The position numbers and the translations under genes are program-made. Below, piece by piece: positions 36,398-44,392 of a stretch of 64,000 bases of DNA (positions are counted from its first letter, which is position 1; each line of letters opens with the position of its first letter). The notes under the pieces were generated by a model, which was given only the letters and a program-made list of their open reading frames with translations, made no database searches and was not told the origin of the DNA. Origin of the DNA: Paenibacillus sp. MMS20-IR301 (GTDB lineage: Bacteria > Bacillota > Bacilli > Paenibacillales > Paenibacillaceae); contig NZ_CP135275.1 of the NCBI RefSeq assembly GCF_032302195.1, forward strand, positions 6,797,501 through 6,861,500, read 5' to 3'.

Positions 36398-37354
36398 ATG
36401 CCAACACCTATTATCATTGACTGTGATCCGGGGCATGATGACGCGATTGCCATTCTGCTTGCGCTGGCTCATCCGGAGCAGCTGGACATCCGGGGGATTA
36501 CAACGGTCGGAGGCAACCAGATTCTTGATAAAATCACCGACAATGCGCTGAAGATCCTCAGCTTCGTGAATGCTGATATTCCTGTAGCCAAGGGAGCGGC
36601 CGCGCCGCTGCTCGGCAAGCTCGTTACCGGAGAAGAAGCGCATGGCGAATCCGGTATGGACGGCCCGGCGCTTCCGGCCAGCAAATTCAAGCCCGTAGAG
36701 CAAGGCGCTGTGGAGTTTATGCTGGACATTATCCGTTCCTCCGAGGAGAAGATTACCCTGGTGCCGACGGCCCCGCTGACGAATATTGCCCTCTTGATTA
36801 CAGCTTATCCGGAAGTGAAGGAGAGAATCGAGAAGATTTCGCTGATGGGCGGCGGGCTGGCTTACGGCAATGTGACCCGGACAGCGGAATTCAATATTTA
36901 TGTGGATCCGGAGGCGGCGAAAATTGTATTCGAATCGGGGATTCCGATTGTAATGAGCGGGCTGGATGTAACGGATAAGGCGGCTATTTTTGAAGAGGAG
37001 ATTGAAGAGCTTAAGACCCGCGGCCCCGTATCTGTTATGGTCGGTGAGCTGCTGGATTTCTACTCAATCTATGGCAAAAAAATGGGCTTCGTCGGCAATG
37101 CGCTGCATGACCCGTGCGCCATTGCCTGGCTATTGCACCCGGAGCTGTTCGAGTCGGAGCATCTGCATGTTACGGTGGAGACCGAGGGCAAGCTGACCCG
37201 GGGGATGACTGTGGCCGACCGGCGCAAAAAGCCGGAGCATCCGGCCAATACAGAGGTGCTGCTCGGCGTAGACCGTGAAGCGTTCATCAAGCTGCTCTAT
37301 GATTCACTGGACCGGTTAGACCGCGGGCTCGGGTCCGCGGCAGGAGCAAACTAA
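36398..37354 (+). CDS. Ribonucleoside hydrolase (IunH/RihA type)
   Basis: A 318-residue calcium-dependent N-ribohydrolase that splits nucleosides into base and ribose. The N-terminal DCDPGHDDA places the Ca ligands at Asp10, Asp14 and Asp15, and NALHDPCAIAWL supplies the late His-Asp pair. The block VPTAPLTNIALL is typical. Cytosolic, acting on nucleosides brought in by the importer just upstream. AAGGGAG precedes the ATG. Its free bases would feed adenine deaminase and the microcompartment genes. Confidence 0.93.
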   Translation: MPTPIIIDCDPGHDDAIAILLALAHPEQLDIRGITTVGGNQILDKITDNALKILSFVNADIPVAKGAAAPLLGKLVTGEEAHGESGMDGPALPASKFKPVEQGAVEFMLDIIRSSEEKITLVPTAPLTNIALLITAYPEVKERIEKISLMGGGLAYGNVTRTAEFNIYVDPEAAKIVFESGIPIVMSGLDVTDKAAIFEEEIEELKTRGPVSVMVGELLDFYSIYGKKMGFVGNALHDPCAIAWLLHPELFESEHLHVTVETEGKLTRGMTVADRRKKPEHPANTEVLLGVDREAFIKLLYDSLDRLDRGLGSAAGAN

Positions 37355-37356
37355 CG

Positions 37357-38757
37357 ATGGCAGGCTGGGAACGTCTGCAGGAGACGGTGCGGCTGGAGCT
37401 GCAGCAGCGCATCGAGGAAGGATGCCGGACCGGCAGCCTGGCAGAGAAGCTGGCTGCTGCCGGCAGTGATGAGCAGCAGCTGATGGAGGTCTACCGTGAG
37501 CTGATGGAGCTGGGCGTGGCGGCAGACTTCCCGTATCAGGAGCCGTCCGATCTGGCGGGAATCCGGGAGCTGCGGCCGGAGGGTCCGCGCCGGCTGGCGG
37601 TGGAGTGGACGCCGGAAGAGTGGCGCGACAGGTTCTACGGAGCCTGGCTGGGCCGGAGTGTCGGCTGTGCACTGGGCAAGCCGCTGGAGTACTGGGACTA
37701 CCTGTACGGGAAAGACGGGCGAACCGGCTGGGAGAATATTGAGCTGTGGTTCCGGGGCGCGGATGCCTGGCCGATCAAGGGATATACACCGGAGCATTCG
37801 ACAGCGCGGGAGGAATACGGCCTGGGCTTAAGCGACTGGTCGTTCACCAGTACCCGGGAGAAGATCAGCTACATGGAGAGTGACGATGATATCCGTTATA
37901 CCGTCCTTGGACTGATGCTGCTGGAGCAGAAGGGGCTGGACTGGGATTCGTGGGACATCGGCAAGCTGTGGCATAAGCATCTGACCTACAGCCAGGTCTG
38001 CACGGCGGAAACGCAGTCTTATATGAATTTTGCTGCGGAGACCTCCCATCTGCACGGTGACAAGCCGGAGGATTGGCCGCTGCGGCAGGAACGGGTACGG
38101 ATGCATCTGAATCCTTACCGGGAATGGATCGGTGCAGCTATCCGTGCAGACGGCCTCGCCTACGGAGCGGCGGGTCATCCTGAGCTGGCTGCGGAGCTGG
38201 GCTGGCGGGATGCTTCCTTCTCGCATGTGAAGAACGGAATCTATGGCGAAATGTTCAATGCGGCGATGATCTCCGCTGCGTTCGCGGGCCTGGATAACGA
38301 GCGGATTGTGGAAATTGGGCTGAGCGAAATCCCGAAGACGAGCAGATTGGCTAAGGATGTGCTGCGTGGAGTAGCTATTGCCCGGCAGGCGCGCAGTGAA
38401 CGGGAGCTGGTCAGCACGCTGTGGGAGGAGTTCAGCCATTATGATCCGGTGCATACCAATAACAACGCGGCGATTGTCGCAGCCTCGCTGGTGTACGGCG
38501 GCAATGACTTCGAGAAAGCTGTAGTTACCTCAGTAAGCGCCGGAATGGATACAGATTGCAACGGTGCGACTGTAGGCTCCATTATGGGCGCGAAGCTGGG
38601 TGCAGCCCGGCTTCCGGCTAATTGGACGGCTCCGCTGAATGACCTGCTGTACGCAGATCTGCCGGGCTTCCACCCGATTCCGATTTCGGAGGTGGCCGAG
38701 CGGAGCTATCAGGTGTTCCTGAAGATCCGGACAAGTCCTCAAACTTCCCCAAACTAA
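37357..38757 (+). CDS. ADP-ribosylglycohydrolase family protein
   Basis: A 466-residue protein of the ADP-ribosylglycohydrolase fold. Magnesium-binding patterns appear as ESDDDIRYT (about 174-182) and MDTDCNGATVGS (about 399-410), and GRSVGCALGKPLEYW (about 105-119) matches the N-terminal core. An N-terminal helical extension of about 80 residues is extra. It starts two bases after the nucleoside hydrolase stop. In this place it may split an ADP-ribose-like or other ribosylated nucleoside rather than modify proteins; that is inference. Confidence 0.85.
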   Translation: MAGWERLQETVRLELQQRIEEGCRTGSLAEKLAAAGSDEQQLMEVYRELMELGVAADFPYQEPSDLAGIRELRPEGPRRLAVEWTPEEWRDRFYGAWLGRSVGCALGKPLEYWDYLYGKDGRTGWENIELWFRGADAWPIKGYTPEHSTAREEYGLGLSDWSFTSTREKISYMESDDDIRYTVLGLMLLEQKGLDWDSWDIGKLWHKHLTYSQVCTAETQSYMNFAAETSHLHGDKPEDWPLRQERVRMHLNPYREWIGAAIRADGLAYGAAGHPELAAELGWRDASFSHVKNGIYGEMFNAAMISAAFAGLDNERIVEIGLSEIPKTSRLAKDVLRGVAIARQARSERELVSTLWEEFSHYDPVHTNNNAAIVAASLVYGGNDFEKAVVTSVSAGMDTDCNGATVGSIMGAKLGAARLPANWTAPLNDLLYADLPGFHPIPISEVAERSYQVFLKIRTSPQTSPN

Positions 38758-38762
38758 ATAAT

Positions 38763-38814
38763 AACGTAAAGCAGCGATTCTTCTGTCACTTGGAGAATCG
38801 CTGCTTTACGTTTG
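38763..38814 (+). terminator. Terminator of the nucleoside operon
   Basis: AACGTAAAGCAGCGATTCT and its complement form a stem of about 18 pairs around a 12-base loop, followed by TTTGTTGG. Confidence 0.82.
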
Positions 38815-39152
38815 TTGGTCAATAGCGGACTAAGTACGCCGAAGTATGGCTCTAGAGTGGACTATAGAGGAGGAAACACTAACTGCCCGATTCAAATACG
38901 AACACCTGCCGCCGGAAGCTTCGGACAAATCGGGTACTTCGGACACTTTGGGTACTTTGTGTCCTACGGACACCACGGACCTTATTGGTTGATTTTCAGC
39001 CTGTTTAGCGTATTTACGGACACCACGGCCCTTATCCGCCACTTTTCTTCTGATATCTCCGCTTTTCTGGCGAAATAACGGCGCTGATGTCCGTAAGGCC
39101 AGCATTCAGGCGCTTTTCCGCATTTTAACGTCTCTCCTGTCCGTAACGCTCC
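38815..39152. other. Intergenic region without recognisable gene
   Basis: Contains scattered CGGACAC and GTCCGTAA strings but no gene with a ribosome binding site. An 88-codon open frame here has repetitive composition and is not supported. Confidence 0.45.
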
Positions 39153-39411
39153 GGATGAGGAAAATAGGTGCACAAATGCCCCTAAATCCTCCAGAAGTAG
39201 CCCGGATGAGGAAAATAGGGGCACAAGTGCCCCTGAATCCTCCCAAAAGCAGCCCGAATGAGGAAAATAGGTGCACAAATGCCCCTCAATCCTCCCAAAA
39301 GTAGCCCGAATGAGGTAAATAGGGGCATTAATGCCCCTGAATCCTCCCAAAAGTAGCCCGAATGGGGAAAATAGGGGCACAAGTGCCCCTAAATTCTCCA
39401 AAAGTAGCCCA
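39153..39411. repeat. Tandem array of five 52-base hairpin repeats
   Basis: Units start at 39153, 39204, 39256, 39308 and 39360 with GG/GAATGAGGAAAATAGG, followed by a near-palindrome GGGGCACAAGTGCCCC and TGAATCCTCCCAAAAGTAGCCC. Changes in the palindrome arms are often matched on both sides (GGTGCACAAATGCCCC is the exception). No spacers, so not CRISPR. Confidence 0.92.
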
Positions 39412-39426
39412 GACAGAAGCCTATTG

Positions 39427-39652
39427 GCTGCTTCCGGGCTGGCCCCTTCGGCCGCAGGCCGTTACAGCCCTGCCTAAGTCTCTCTCAGCGCTGCATCAGC
39501 TGCTTTCGGGCTGGCCCCTTCGGCCGCAGGCCGTTACAGCCTTGCCTAAGTCTCCCCCAGCGCTGCATCAGCTGCTTCCGGGCTGGCCTCCTCGTCCCGC
39601 AGGCCGGCACAGCCCCGCTAACCTTCCCCCCAGCGCTTCATCAACTGGTTAT
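39427..39652. repeat. 72-base tandem repeats derived from the ubiX 3' end
   Basis: Three units start at 39427, 39499 and 39571 with GCTGCTTCCGGGCTGGCC. The third runs into the end of ubiX: its CCCCAGCGCTTCATCA is coding, and the first two units carry the matching CAGCGCTGCATCA. The array therefore appears to have arisen by repeated duplication around the ubiX stop codon. Confidence 0.85.
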
Positions 39653-40172
39653 CAATGCCCAGCGCATCAAGCACGCGGGCATTCATGAAGTTTACCAGCT
39701 CCCAGATCTCTGTGGGGTGATTGTAGAAGCCCGGCGAAGCCGGCATGATATCCGCCCCGGCCCGGGCAATCCGCAGCATATTCTCCAGATGGATCAGATG
39801 GAGCGGGGTTTCGCGCGGCACAATAATGAGCCGCCGCTTCTCCTTAAGCACTACGCTGGCCGCCCGGCTGAGCAGGGTATCGCCCATGCCGTTCGCGATG
39901 GCGCCCAGCGTATTCATGGAGCAGGGGATAATCACCATCCCGTCTGTCTTGAAGGAGCCGCTGGCTACAGGAGCGAACAGATCATTATTGGACAGCACAG
40001 TGGAATATCTGGCTAGCTCCTGCATTTCTGTACCGCACTCATACTTCAGCACGTTCTCACCGGCGCCGGTGGCGATAACATAAGTTTCGATCCCGAGCTG
40101 ATGCAGGCTGCGGACCAGCGAGTAAGCGTAGATGGAGCCGCTTGCTCCGGTAATGCCGACAATGATTTTCAT
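39618..40172 (-). CDS. ubiX: UbiX family flavin prenyltransferase
   Basis: A 184-residue enzyme making prenylated FMN from FMN and dimethylallyl phosphate, the cofactor of UbiD decarboxylases. Signature blocks: VGITGASGSIYAYSL (3-17), PCSMNTLGAIANG (about 100-112) and RRLIIVPRETPLHLIHLENM (about 131-150). AAAGGAG precedes the ATG. Transcribed from the DUF2294 side through a leader RNA shared with ubiD, so cofactor and enzyme are co-regulated. Its C terminus lies inside a tandem-repeat unit. Confidence 0.93.
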   Translation of the reverse strand: MKIIVGITGASGSIYAYSLVRSLHQLGIETYVIATGAGENVLKYECGTEMQELARYSTVLSNNDLFAPVASGSFKTDGMVIIPCSMNTLGAIANGMGDTLLSRAASVVLKEKRRLIIVPRETPLHLIHLENMLRIARAGADIMPASPGFYNHPTEIWELVNFMNARVLDALGIDNQLMKRWGEG

Positions 40173-40228
40173 GGCGTAAGCTCCTTTGGAATACAGTAGT
40201 TGTTTTGCAGGTAAAGGCGGGATGCAAC

Positions 40229-40345
40229 AAAAAAAGAAGCCGCAGACATAGAGAAGAGACTCTCTATCTCGCGGCTTCCTTCAGTCTGTAAACAGAAATC
40301 AGGCCAACCTTAGGCAGATTCAGCACACCCAGAGTACAATCCGGG
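40229..40345 (-). ncRNA. Leader RNA with terminator upstream of ubiX
   Basis: Second copy of the ubiD leader: GATTGTA, CTGG, AAGGTTGGCC, ATTTCTGTTTACAGA, TGAAGGAAGCCGC, terminator stem (40236-40278) and seven T on the minus strand. It sits between the DUF2294-like gene and ubiX, so it would control ubiX separately from the gene before it. Conservation is strongest in the 5' GATTGTA block and around the terminator. Confidence 0.75.
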
Positions 40346-40364
40346 CAGACCGGTATTCACTGAT

Positions 40365-40724
40365 CTATTCTGTGATAATAATTGTGCTGGCCCAGCCGGT
40401 ACCCGGATCATAATCCCGGAGTACACCAGTGACAGGCAAATTCAGTTCATCCGTCAGCCTGTGCCGGATCTTCCGCTTGAACTCCTGATGGAGCGCGGCG
40501 TCAACCGCCTGCTTCAGCTCAGGGTAGTTCTCCTCCAGTGCCCGCAGGGCAGTGACCCGCTGATGCTTCACCAGAAAAAGGAGCATAGACTCGCCGGCGG
40601 CATCTATTCTCAGCTGTGTAACCCCGACTCCGTACAATTCCTTGTGGACTTCATTGTAGCAGCGGGAGAGGCGCTTCTTGAACTCATTGGAAGAAAGAAG
40701 AGCGGTGACTGTCAAGAATATCAC
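40365..40724 (-). CDS. DUF2294-like protein
   Basis: About 119 residues, resembling the DUF2294 family (pattern FKKRLSRCYNEVHKELYGVG, then VTALRALEENYPELKQAVDA and TGVLRDYDPGTGWASTIIIT). Function unknown; relatives occur beside redox and cofactor genes. The first in-frame start is a GTG that abuts AGGGAA; a TTG nine bases downstream has better spacing. It shares its promoter block with the ubiD operon and precedes the ubiX leader, suggesting a role in the UbiD/UbiX system. Confidence 0.6.
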   Translation of the reverse strand: MIFLTVTALLSSNEFKKRLSRCYNEVHKELYGVGVTQLRIDAAGESMLLFLVKHQRVTALRALEENYPELKQAVDAALHQEFKRKIRHRLTDELNLPVTGVLRDYDPGTGWASTIIITE

Positions 40725-40768
40725 TTCCCTGTGTGAATTATTACCGGATGATCCAAGAAATTAACCTA

Positions 40769-40809
40769 ATTATAGTGGAAAATCTCAGAAAGTAAATGAT
40801 CAATGTTAC
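40769..40809 (-). promoter_or_regulatory. Promoter and operator block of the DUF2294/ubiX operon
   Basis: On the minus strand GTAACATTGATCATTTACT overlaps a TTTACT -35 box, followed by a 16-base spacer and TATAAT. The block differs at one of 19 positions from that upstream of ubiD, and spacer length and -10 box are identical. Confidence 0.75.
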
Positions 40810-40925
40810 TTTATCTCACTCGAAATATTTGCTTAACTTGTAATTCACATCATAGACCTTGTATGTTAGCATTGTTTGTAATTAATTGGCTAACAAATAT
40901 GGAGTTGAAGATTGGAGCGGGGTTC

Positions 40926-42467
40926 ATGCTGAAAGTCATGATTGTTGACGATGAGCCGTGGGTGCTTGAAGGGCTCAGAACGATGGTCGACTGGGAGAAA
41001 TCCGGTTTTGAAGTCTGTGCCGAAGCGCTTAGTGCCGGGGATGCCCTGCGGCTGATTCAGGAGCATAAGCCGGATCTGCTGCTTACAGACATCAATCTTC
41101 CGGTGATGAGCGGGCTTGAACTGATTGCTGCGGTGAAGGAAGTGATGGACCAGCCGCCAAGGTTCGTTATTCTGAGCGGATATGATGATTTTGGTTATGC
41201 CCGTACTGCCCTTCGTCAGAAGGTGGATGGTTATTTGCTGAAGCCGGTTGATGAGGAGGAAATCGGGGGGCTGCTGTTAAAGATCAGAGGCATTATTCAA
41301 AATGAAATCGCTTCCAGGGAAGAGGAGCGTAAAAAGCAAAATCTCCTGGTCAATAATCTGATCAGCCGGTTCTTCCAGGGAGAATGGAATGAGGAGCTGG
41401 AAAATATGGCAAACAGCCTGATGGGGCTTCAGCCGGATACGGAGCTGCAGTGCATGCTTGCGGCAGCCATCTCAGGCCTGATTAACCCGGATGAAGGAGC
41501 TGCTGAAGGCTTCCCGGGTGAGCTTGGTTACGTCTTCCAGGACCCTGCGGGCAGAGCGGGACTCCTTGTCCGTTCTGCAGGAATGTCCCCCGAAATCCTT
41601 GAGACGGCCGCCGTTCAGGTCCAGAAGGCGCAGTCGGAGAGGCTTGGTGTCCCTGTGGCGGTAATGATCAGCGGCAGAAGAGCGGGAATACGCTCCCTTC
41701 AGGAATTGTATGCACAGACCCTTGAGGTCTGGGGCTCTAAATACCGGTGTGAGAAGGGCGGGATTTTCTATTACAACGATCTGGGAGCAGCGGGCCAAGT
41801 TCTGGAATTAGCTGAAGGGCATTTTAACCGGGTGCTTGAAAAGGTTAAGGCAGGTGAGTCTGGGCAGATTCAGAGCTGTGTCCGGGAAGCCTTCGCAGCC
41901 ATTACGGGCAAGCCGCTGAAGATCGATGCTGCCCAGGCCGAAGTAGCCCATCTGGAGATGACCTTATGCCGCAATATTGCGGAAATGCAGGGGGACCCGG
42001 ACAGAATCATGAGTGTGATGCGGACCGAATATGGCAATCTGGGCGGACTTGGGGATTATTACAGGCTGAGCCTGTATGTGGACAGACTATGCCTGCTGGC
42101 TGCGGCTTATCTGGCTGAACTGCGGGCGGACAATGAAGGAAACACGATCTATAATGTTATCCAGTATGTGGATCTTGAGTTCCGCAGCAAGCTGCAGCTT
42201 CAGGATATTGCCAGGCAGTTTCACATGAATTCGGCTTATCTGGGTCAGCTGTTCCGTAAAGAGACGGGCCGCAGCTTCAGTGATTATCTGAATGAGAAAC
42301 GGATTGAAGCAGCCAAGGGCCTGCTTAAGCGCACTCAGCTCAAAATATCGGATATCGCGCTGCAGGTGGGTTTCTCGAATACGGATTATTTTATCGATAA
42401 GTTCAAGGGAAGGGTAGGCTCTTCACCTTCGGTCTACAAGAATGCCCACAGGAATAAGCAGCCTTAA
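40926..42467 (+). CDS. Response regulator with AraC DNA-binding domain (YesN type)
   Basis: A 513-residue response regulator: receiver domain 1-125 with Asp9, Asp10, phosphoacceptor Asp55 (LLLTDINLP) and Lys106 (YLLKPV), a central linker, and an AraC-type DNA-binding domain at about 410-510 (LQDIARQFHMNSAYLGQLFR). ATG 40926 has GGAGCGGGG upstream; 41 codons of open frame before it were dropped. It precedes a YesM-type kinase and a second regulator of the same kind. It probably activates the xylo-oligosaccharide operon or a related target. Confidence 0.92.
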   Translation: MLKVMIVDDEPWVLEGLRTMVDWEKSGFEVCAEALSAGDALRLIQEHKPDLLLTDINLPVMSGLELIAAVKEVMDQPPRFVILSGYDDFGYARTALRQKVDGYLLKPVDEEEIGGLLLKIRGIIQNEIASREEERKKQNLLVNNLISRFFQGEWNEELENMANSLMGLQPDTELQCMLAAAISGLINPDEGAAEGFPGELGYVFQDPAGRAGLLVRSAGMSPEILETAAVQVQKAQSERLGVPVAVMISGRRAGIRSLQELYAQTLEVWGSKYRCEKGGIFYYNDLGAAGQVLELAEGHFNRVLEKVKAGESGQIQSCVREAFAAITGKPLKIDAAQAEVAHLEMTLCRNIAEMQGDPDRIMSVMRTEYGNLGGLGDYYRLSLYVDRLCLLAAAYLAELRADNEGNTIYNVIQYVDLEFRSKLQLQDIARQFHMNSAYLGQLFRKETGRSFSDYLNEKRIEAAKGLLKRTQLKISDIALQVGFSNTDYFIDKFKGRVGSSPSVYKNAHRNKQP

Positions 42468-42468
42468 A

Positions 42469-42526
42469 CCCCCGCAAAGTGGGGCATTGGCTTCGATGAC
42501 TGCTCAGGTACTTTGCGGGGATCCCG
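42469..42526 (-). repeat. Dispersed palindromic repeat, copy D
   Basis: Read on the minus strand it starts GGGATCCCCGCAAAGTACCT, has TCATCGAAGCC inside and ends CCCCACTTTGCGGGG. Same family as copies A, B, C and E. Fills the gap between the response regulator and kinase genes. Confidence 0.75.
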
Positions 42527-42571
42527 AATCTTATAAATTCTATAATGATAAGAAGGCTTGGTGCATAAGGC

Positions 42572-44389
42572 ATGTGGAAAAAAAGATTCAAATTCACAAC
42601 CATCGTCAACGATATTCCGCTTAATTATAAGTTTTACCTTATCTACATTGTCGGGGTGCTCCTGCCTATAATGGTGCTTAATCTCGTATTCTTAGACCGG
42701 ATTACGGATCTCATCAAATCCAGAGAGCAGCAGAATCTGGAGATATCCCTGGAGCGGGCGCGCAGGGATATTCGTGATTTTATCGAAGGCGGAGTCTCTG
42801 TTGGTTATACCCTGTCTACGGATAAGAACCTCTATGAGATGCTGGACCGGACTTATGCGGACTCCATAGAGTTCTATAATATGTTCGACGAGCAGCTCAG
42901 GGACCGGCTGAACAGTTATATGCCCGTGAACAACCAGCTTGAGCGGATCAGTATCTATACGGACAACCGCACCATTGTATCCGGCGGCAACTATCAGGTG
43001 ATGAACGATAAAGTATGGGCGAGCGACTGGTACAGGCAGGCTAAGAATGCGGATACCCAGGTTTTTGTTACCGCTTACCGGACAAGTGAGAACAAGAATC
43101 TGGCTTCGTCCACACCTACGTTAAGTGTCATTGAATGGATGAACAGCTACAACAATTTGAACAAGTACGAGAAAGTGCTGCGGATTGATCTGGATTTGAG
43201 TGAGATTTACGACATTATTGTGCGGGAAAAAGATTACTTGAGCCTCTATCTGATCAACGAGCAGAACAAAATTGTGATGTCGGCGGACAGCGGCTACCAG
43301 CGGATCACTGAAGAGCCTTACCCTGTATTTGATCAACTGGGGGACGATCAGCGGGAGGATGTCCACGTAGTTGCCGTAGGTACGGCTAACTATCTCAAGG
43401 GCTGGCGGATTGTCGGAATCACGCAGGGGGAACGGATTACCAAGGCCATTCTGGATATTCGCCTGTATGCAGCCGGGCTGGCAACAACACTCACGCTGCT
43501 GACCAGCGGATTTATCTATATCATGCTGCGCTCCTACAACTACCGGGTGAAACGCCTGTCCCGCCATATGCAGAAGGTGAGCAATGAGAAGTTTGAGCTG
43601 ATTGCCATCGATGAAGGCCGGGATGAGATTGGCGGCCTGATCCATAATTTCAACCGGATGACTTCAAGAATCCATTCGCTGATCAATGATGTGTATAAGC
43701 TCGAGATCCGGAGCAAGAACCTGGAGATGGAACGTGTCAGGGCGGAGCTGAACTTCCTGCAGAGCCAGATGAACCCCCATTTCCTGTTCAACACGCTGAA
43801 TGCGATTCTGGTCGTGTGCACCAAGAACCAGTATAACGATGTTACGGATATTGTGAAAAGCCTGTCGAAGCTGCTGCGCAGACTGCTCAGCTGGAAGGAA
43901 GATCTGGTGTCAGTGCAGGAAGAGATTACCTTTATTGAAATGTATCTCAAAATCGAGAAGTTCAGGTTCAGGGATAAATTCGACTACGTGTTTGAGATTG
44001 ATGAGCAATCGCTGAACTACAAGATTCCGAAGCTGAGCATGCAGCCGCTGGTGGAGAATTCCTGCAAGCATGGCCTGCAGACGATTGAAGGGCTCGGGGT
44101 TATCCGGGTGAGAACGGCCGTGCTGGATAACCGGCTGCAGATTACGGTATCGGATAACGGCAAGGGCATCCAGCCGGATAAGCTGAAGGAGCTGCTGTTT
44201 GCCATCCGCAATGAGGATTCCTCCGGGTCAAATATCGGAATCCGCAACGTATACCGCAGGCTTGAGCTGTATTATGCAGATCAGGTACGCTTCGAGATCA
44301 CCAGCACACCGGAGCTGGGAACCGTAGTAACCTTTGGAATTCCCCTCAGGCTGCTTGAGGTGAATCATCCCCCGGAAGGCGAGGTGTAG
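42572..44389 (+). CDS. Sensor histidine kinase (YesM type)
   Basis: A 605-residue membrane kinase. A membrane helix at about 20-45 and another at about 290-315 flank an extracellular Cache-like sensor, followed by HAMP (about 315-370), the His_kinase domain with the phosphorylated His in QMNPHFLFNTLN, and a HATPase domain (VENSCKHGL; VSDNGKGIQ). It senses extracellular oligosaccharide or its binding protein and phosphorylates a YesN-type regulator. Three bases separate it from the regulator downstream. AAGG sits close to the ATG and AAGAAGG lies further up. Confidence 0.93.
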   Translation: MWKKRFKFTTIVNDIPLNYKFYLIYIVGVLLPIMVLNLVFLDRITDLIKSREQQNLEISLERARRDIRDFIEGGVSVGYTLSTDKNLYEMLDRTYADSIEFYNMFDEQLRDRLNSYMPVNNQLERISIYTDNRTIVSGGNYQVMNDKVWASDWYRQAKNADTQVFVTAYRTSENKNLASSTPTLSVIEWMNSYNNLNKYEKVLRIDLDLSEIYDIIVREKDYLSLYLINEQNKIVMSADSGYQRITEEPYPVFDQLGDDQREDVHVVAVGTANYLKGWRIVGITQGERITKAILDIRLYAAGLATTLTLLTSGFIYIMLRSYNYRVKRLSRHMQKVSNEKFELIAIDEGRDEIGGLIHNFNRMTSRIHSLINDVYKLEIRSKNLEMERVRAELNFLQSQMNPHFLFNTLNAILVVCTKNQYNDVTDIVKSLSKLLRRLLSWKEDLVSVQEEITFIEMYLKIEKFRFRDKFDYVFEIDEQSLNYKIPKLSMQPLVENSCKHGLQTIEGLGVIRVRTAVLDNRLQITVSDNGKGIQPDKLKELLFAIRNEDSSGSNIGIRNVYRRLELYYADQVRFEITSTPELGTVVTFGIPLRLLEVNHPPEGEV

Positions 44390-44392
44390 CCC

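Noticed and set aside
38812..39078. 88-codon open frame after the nucleoside operon
   Set aside because: It starts inside the terminator tail, has repetitive composition and lacks a ribosome binding site.
39153..39652. CRISPR array
   Set aside because: Units are contiguous 52- and 72-base repeats with no unique spacers, and no cas gene is in the window.
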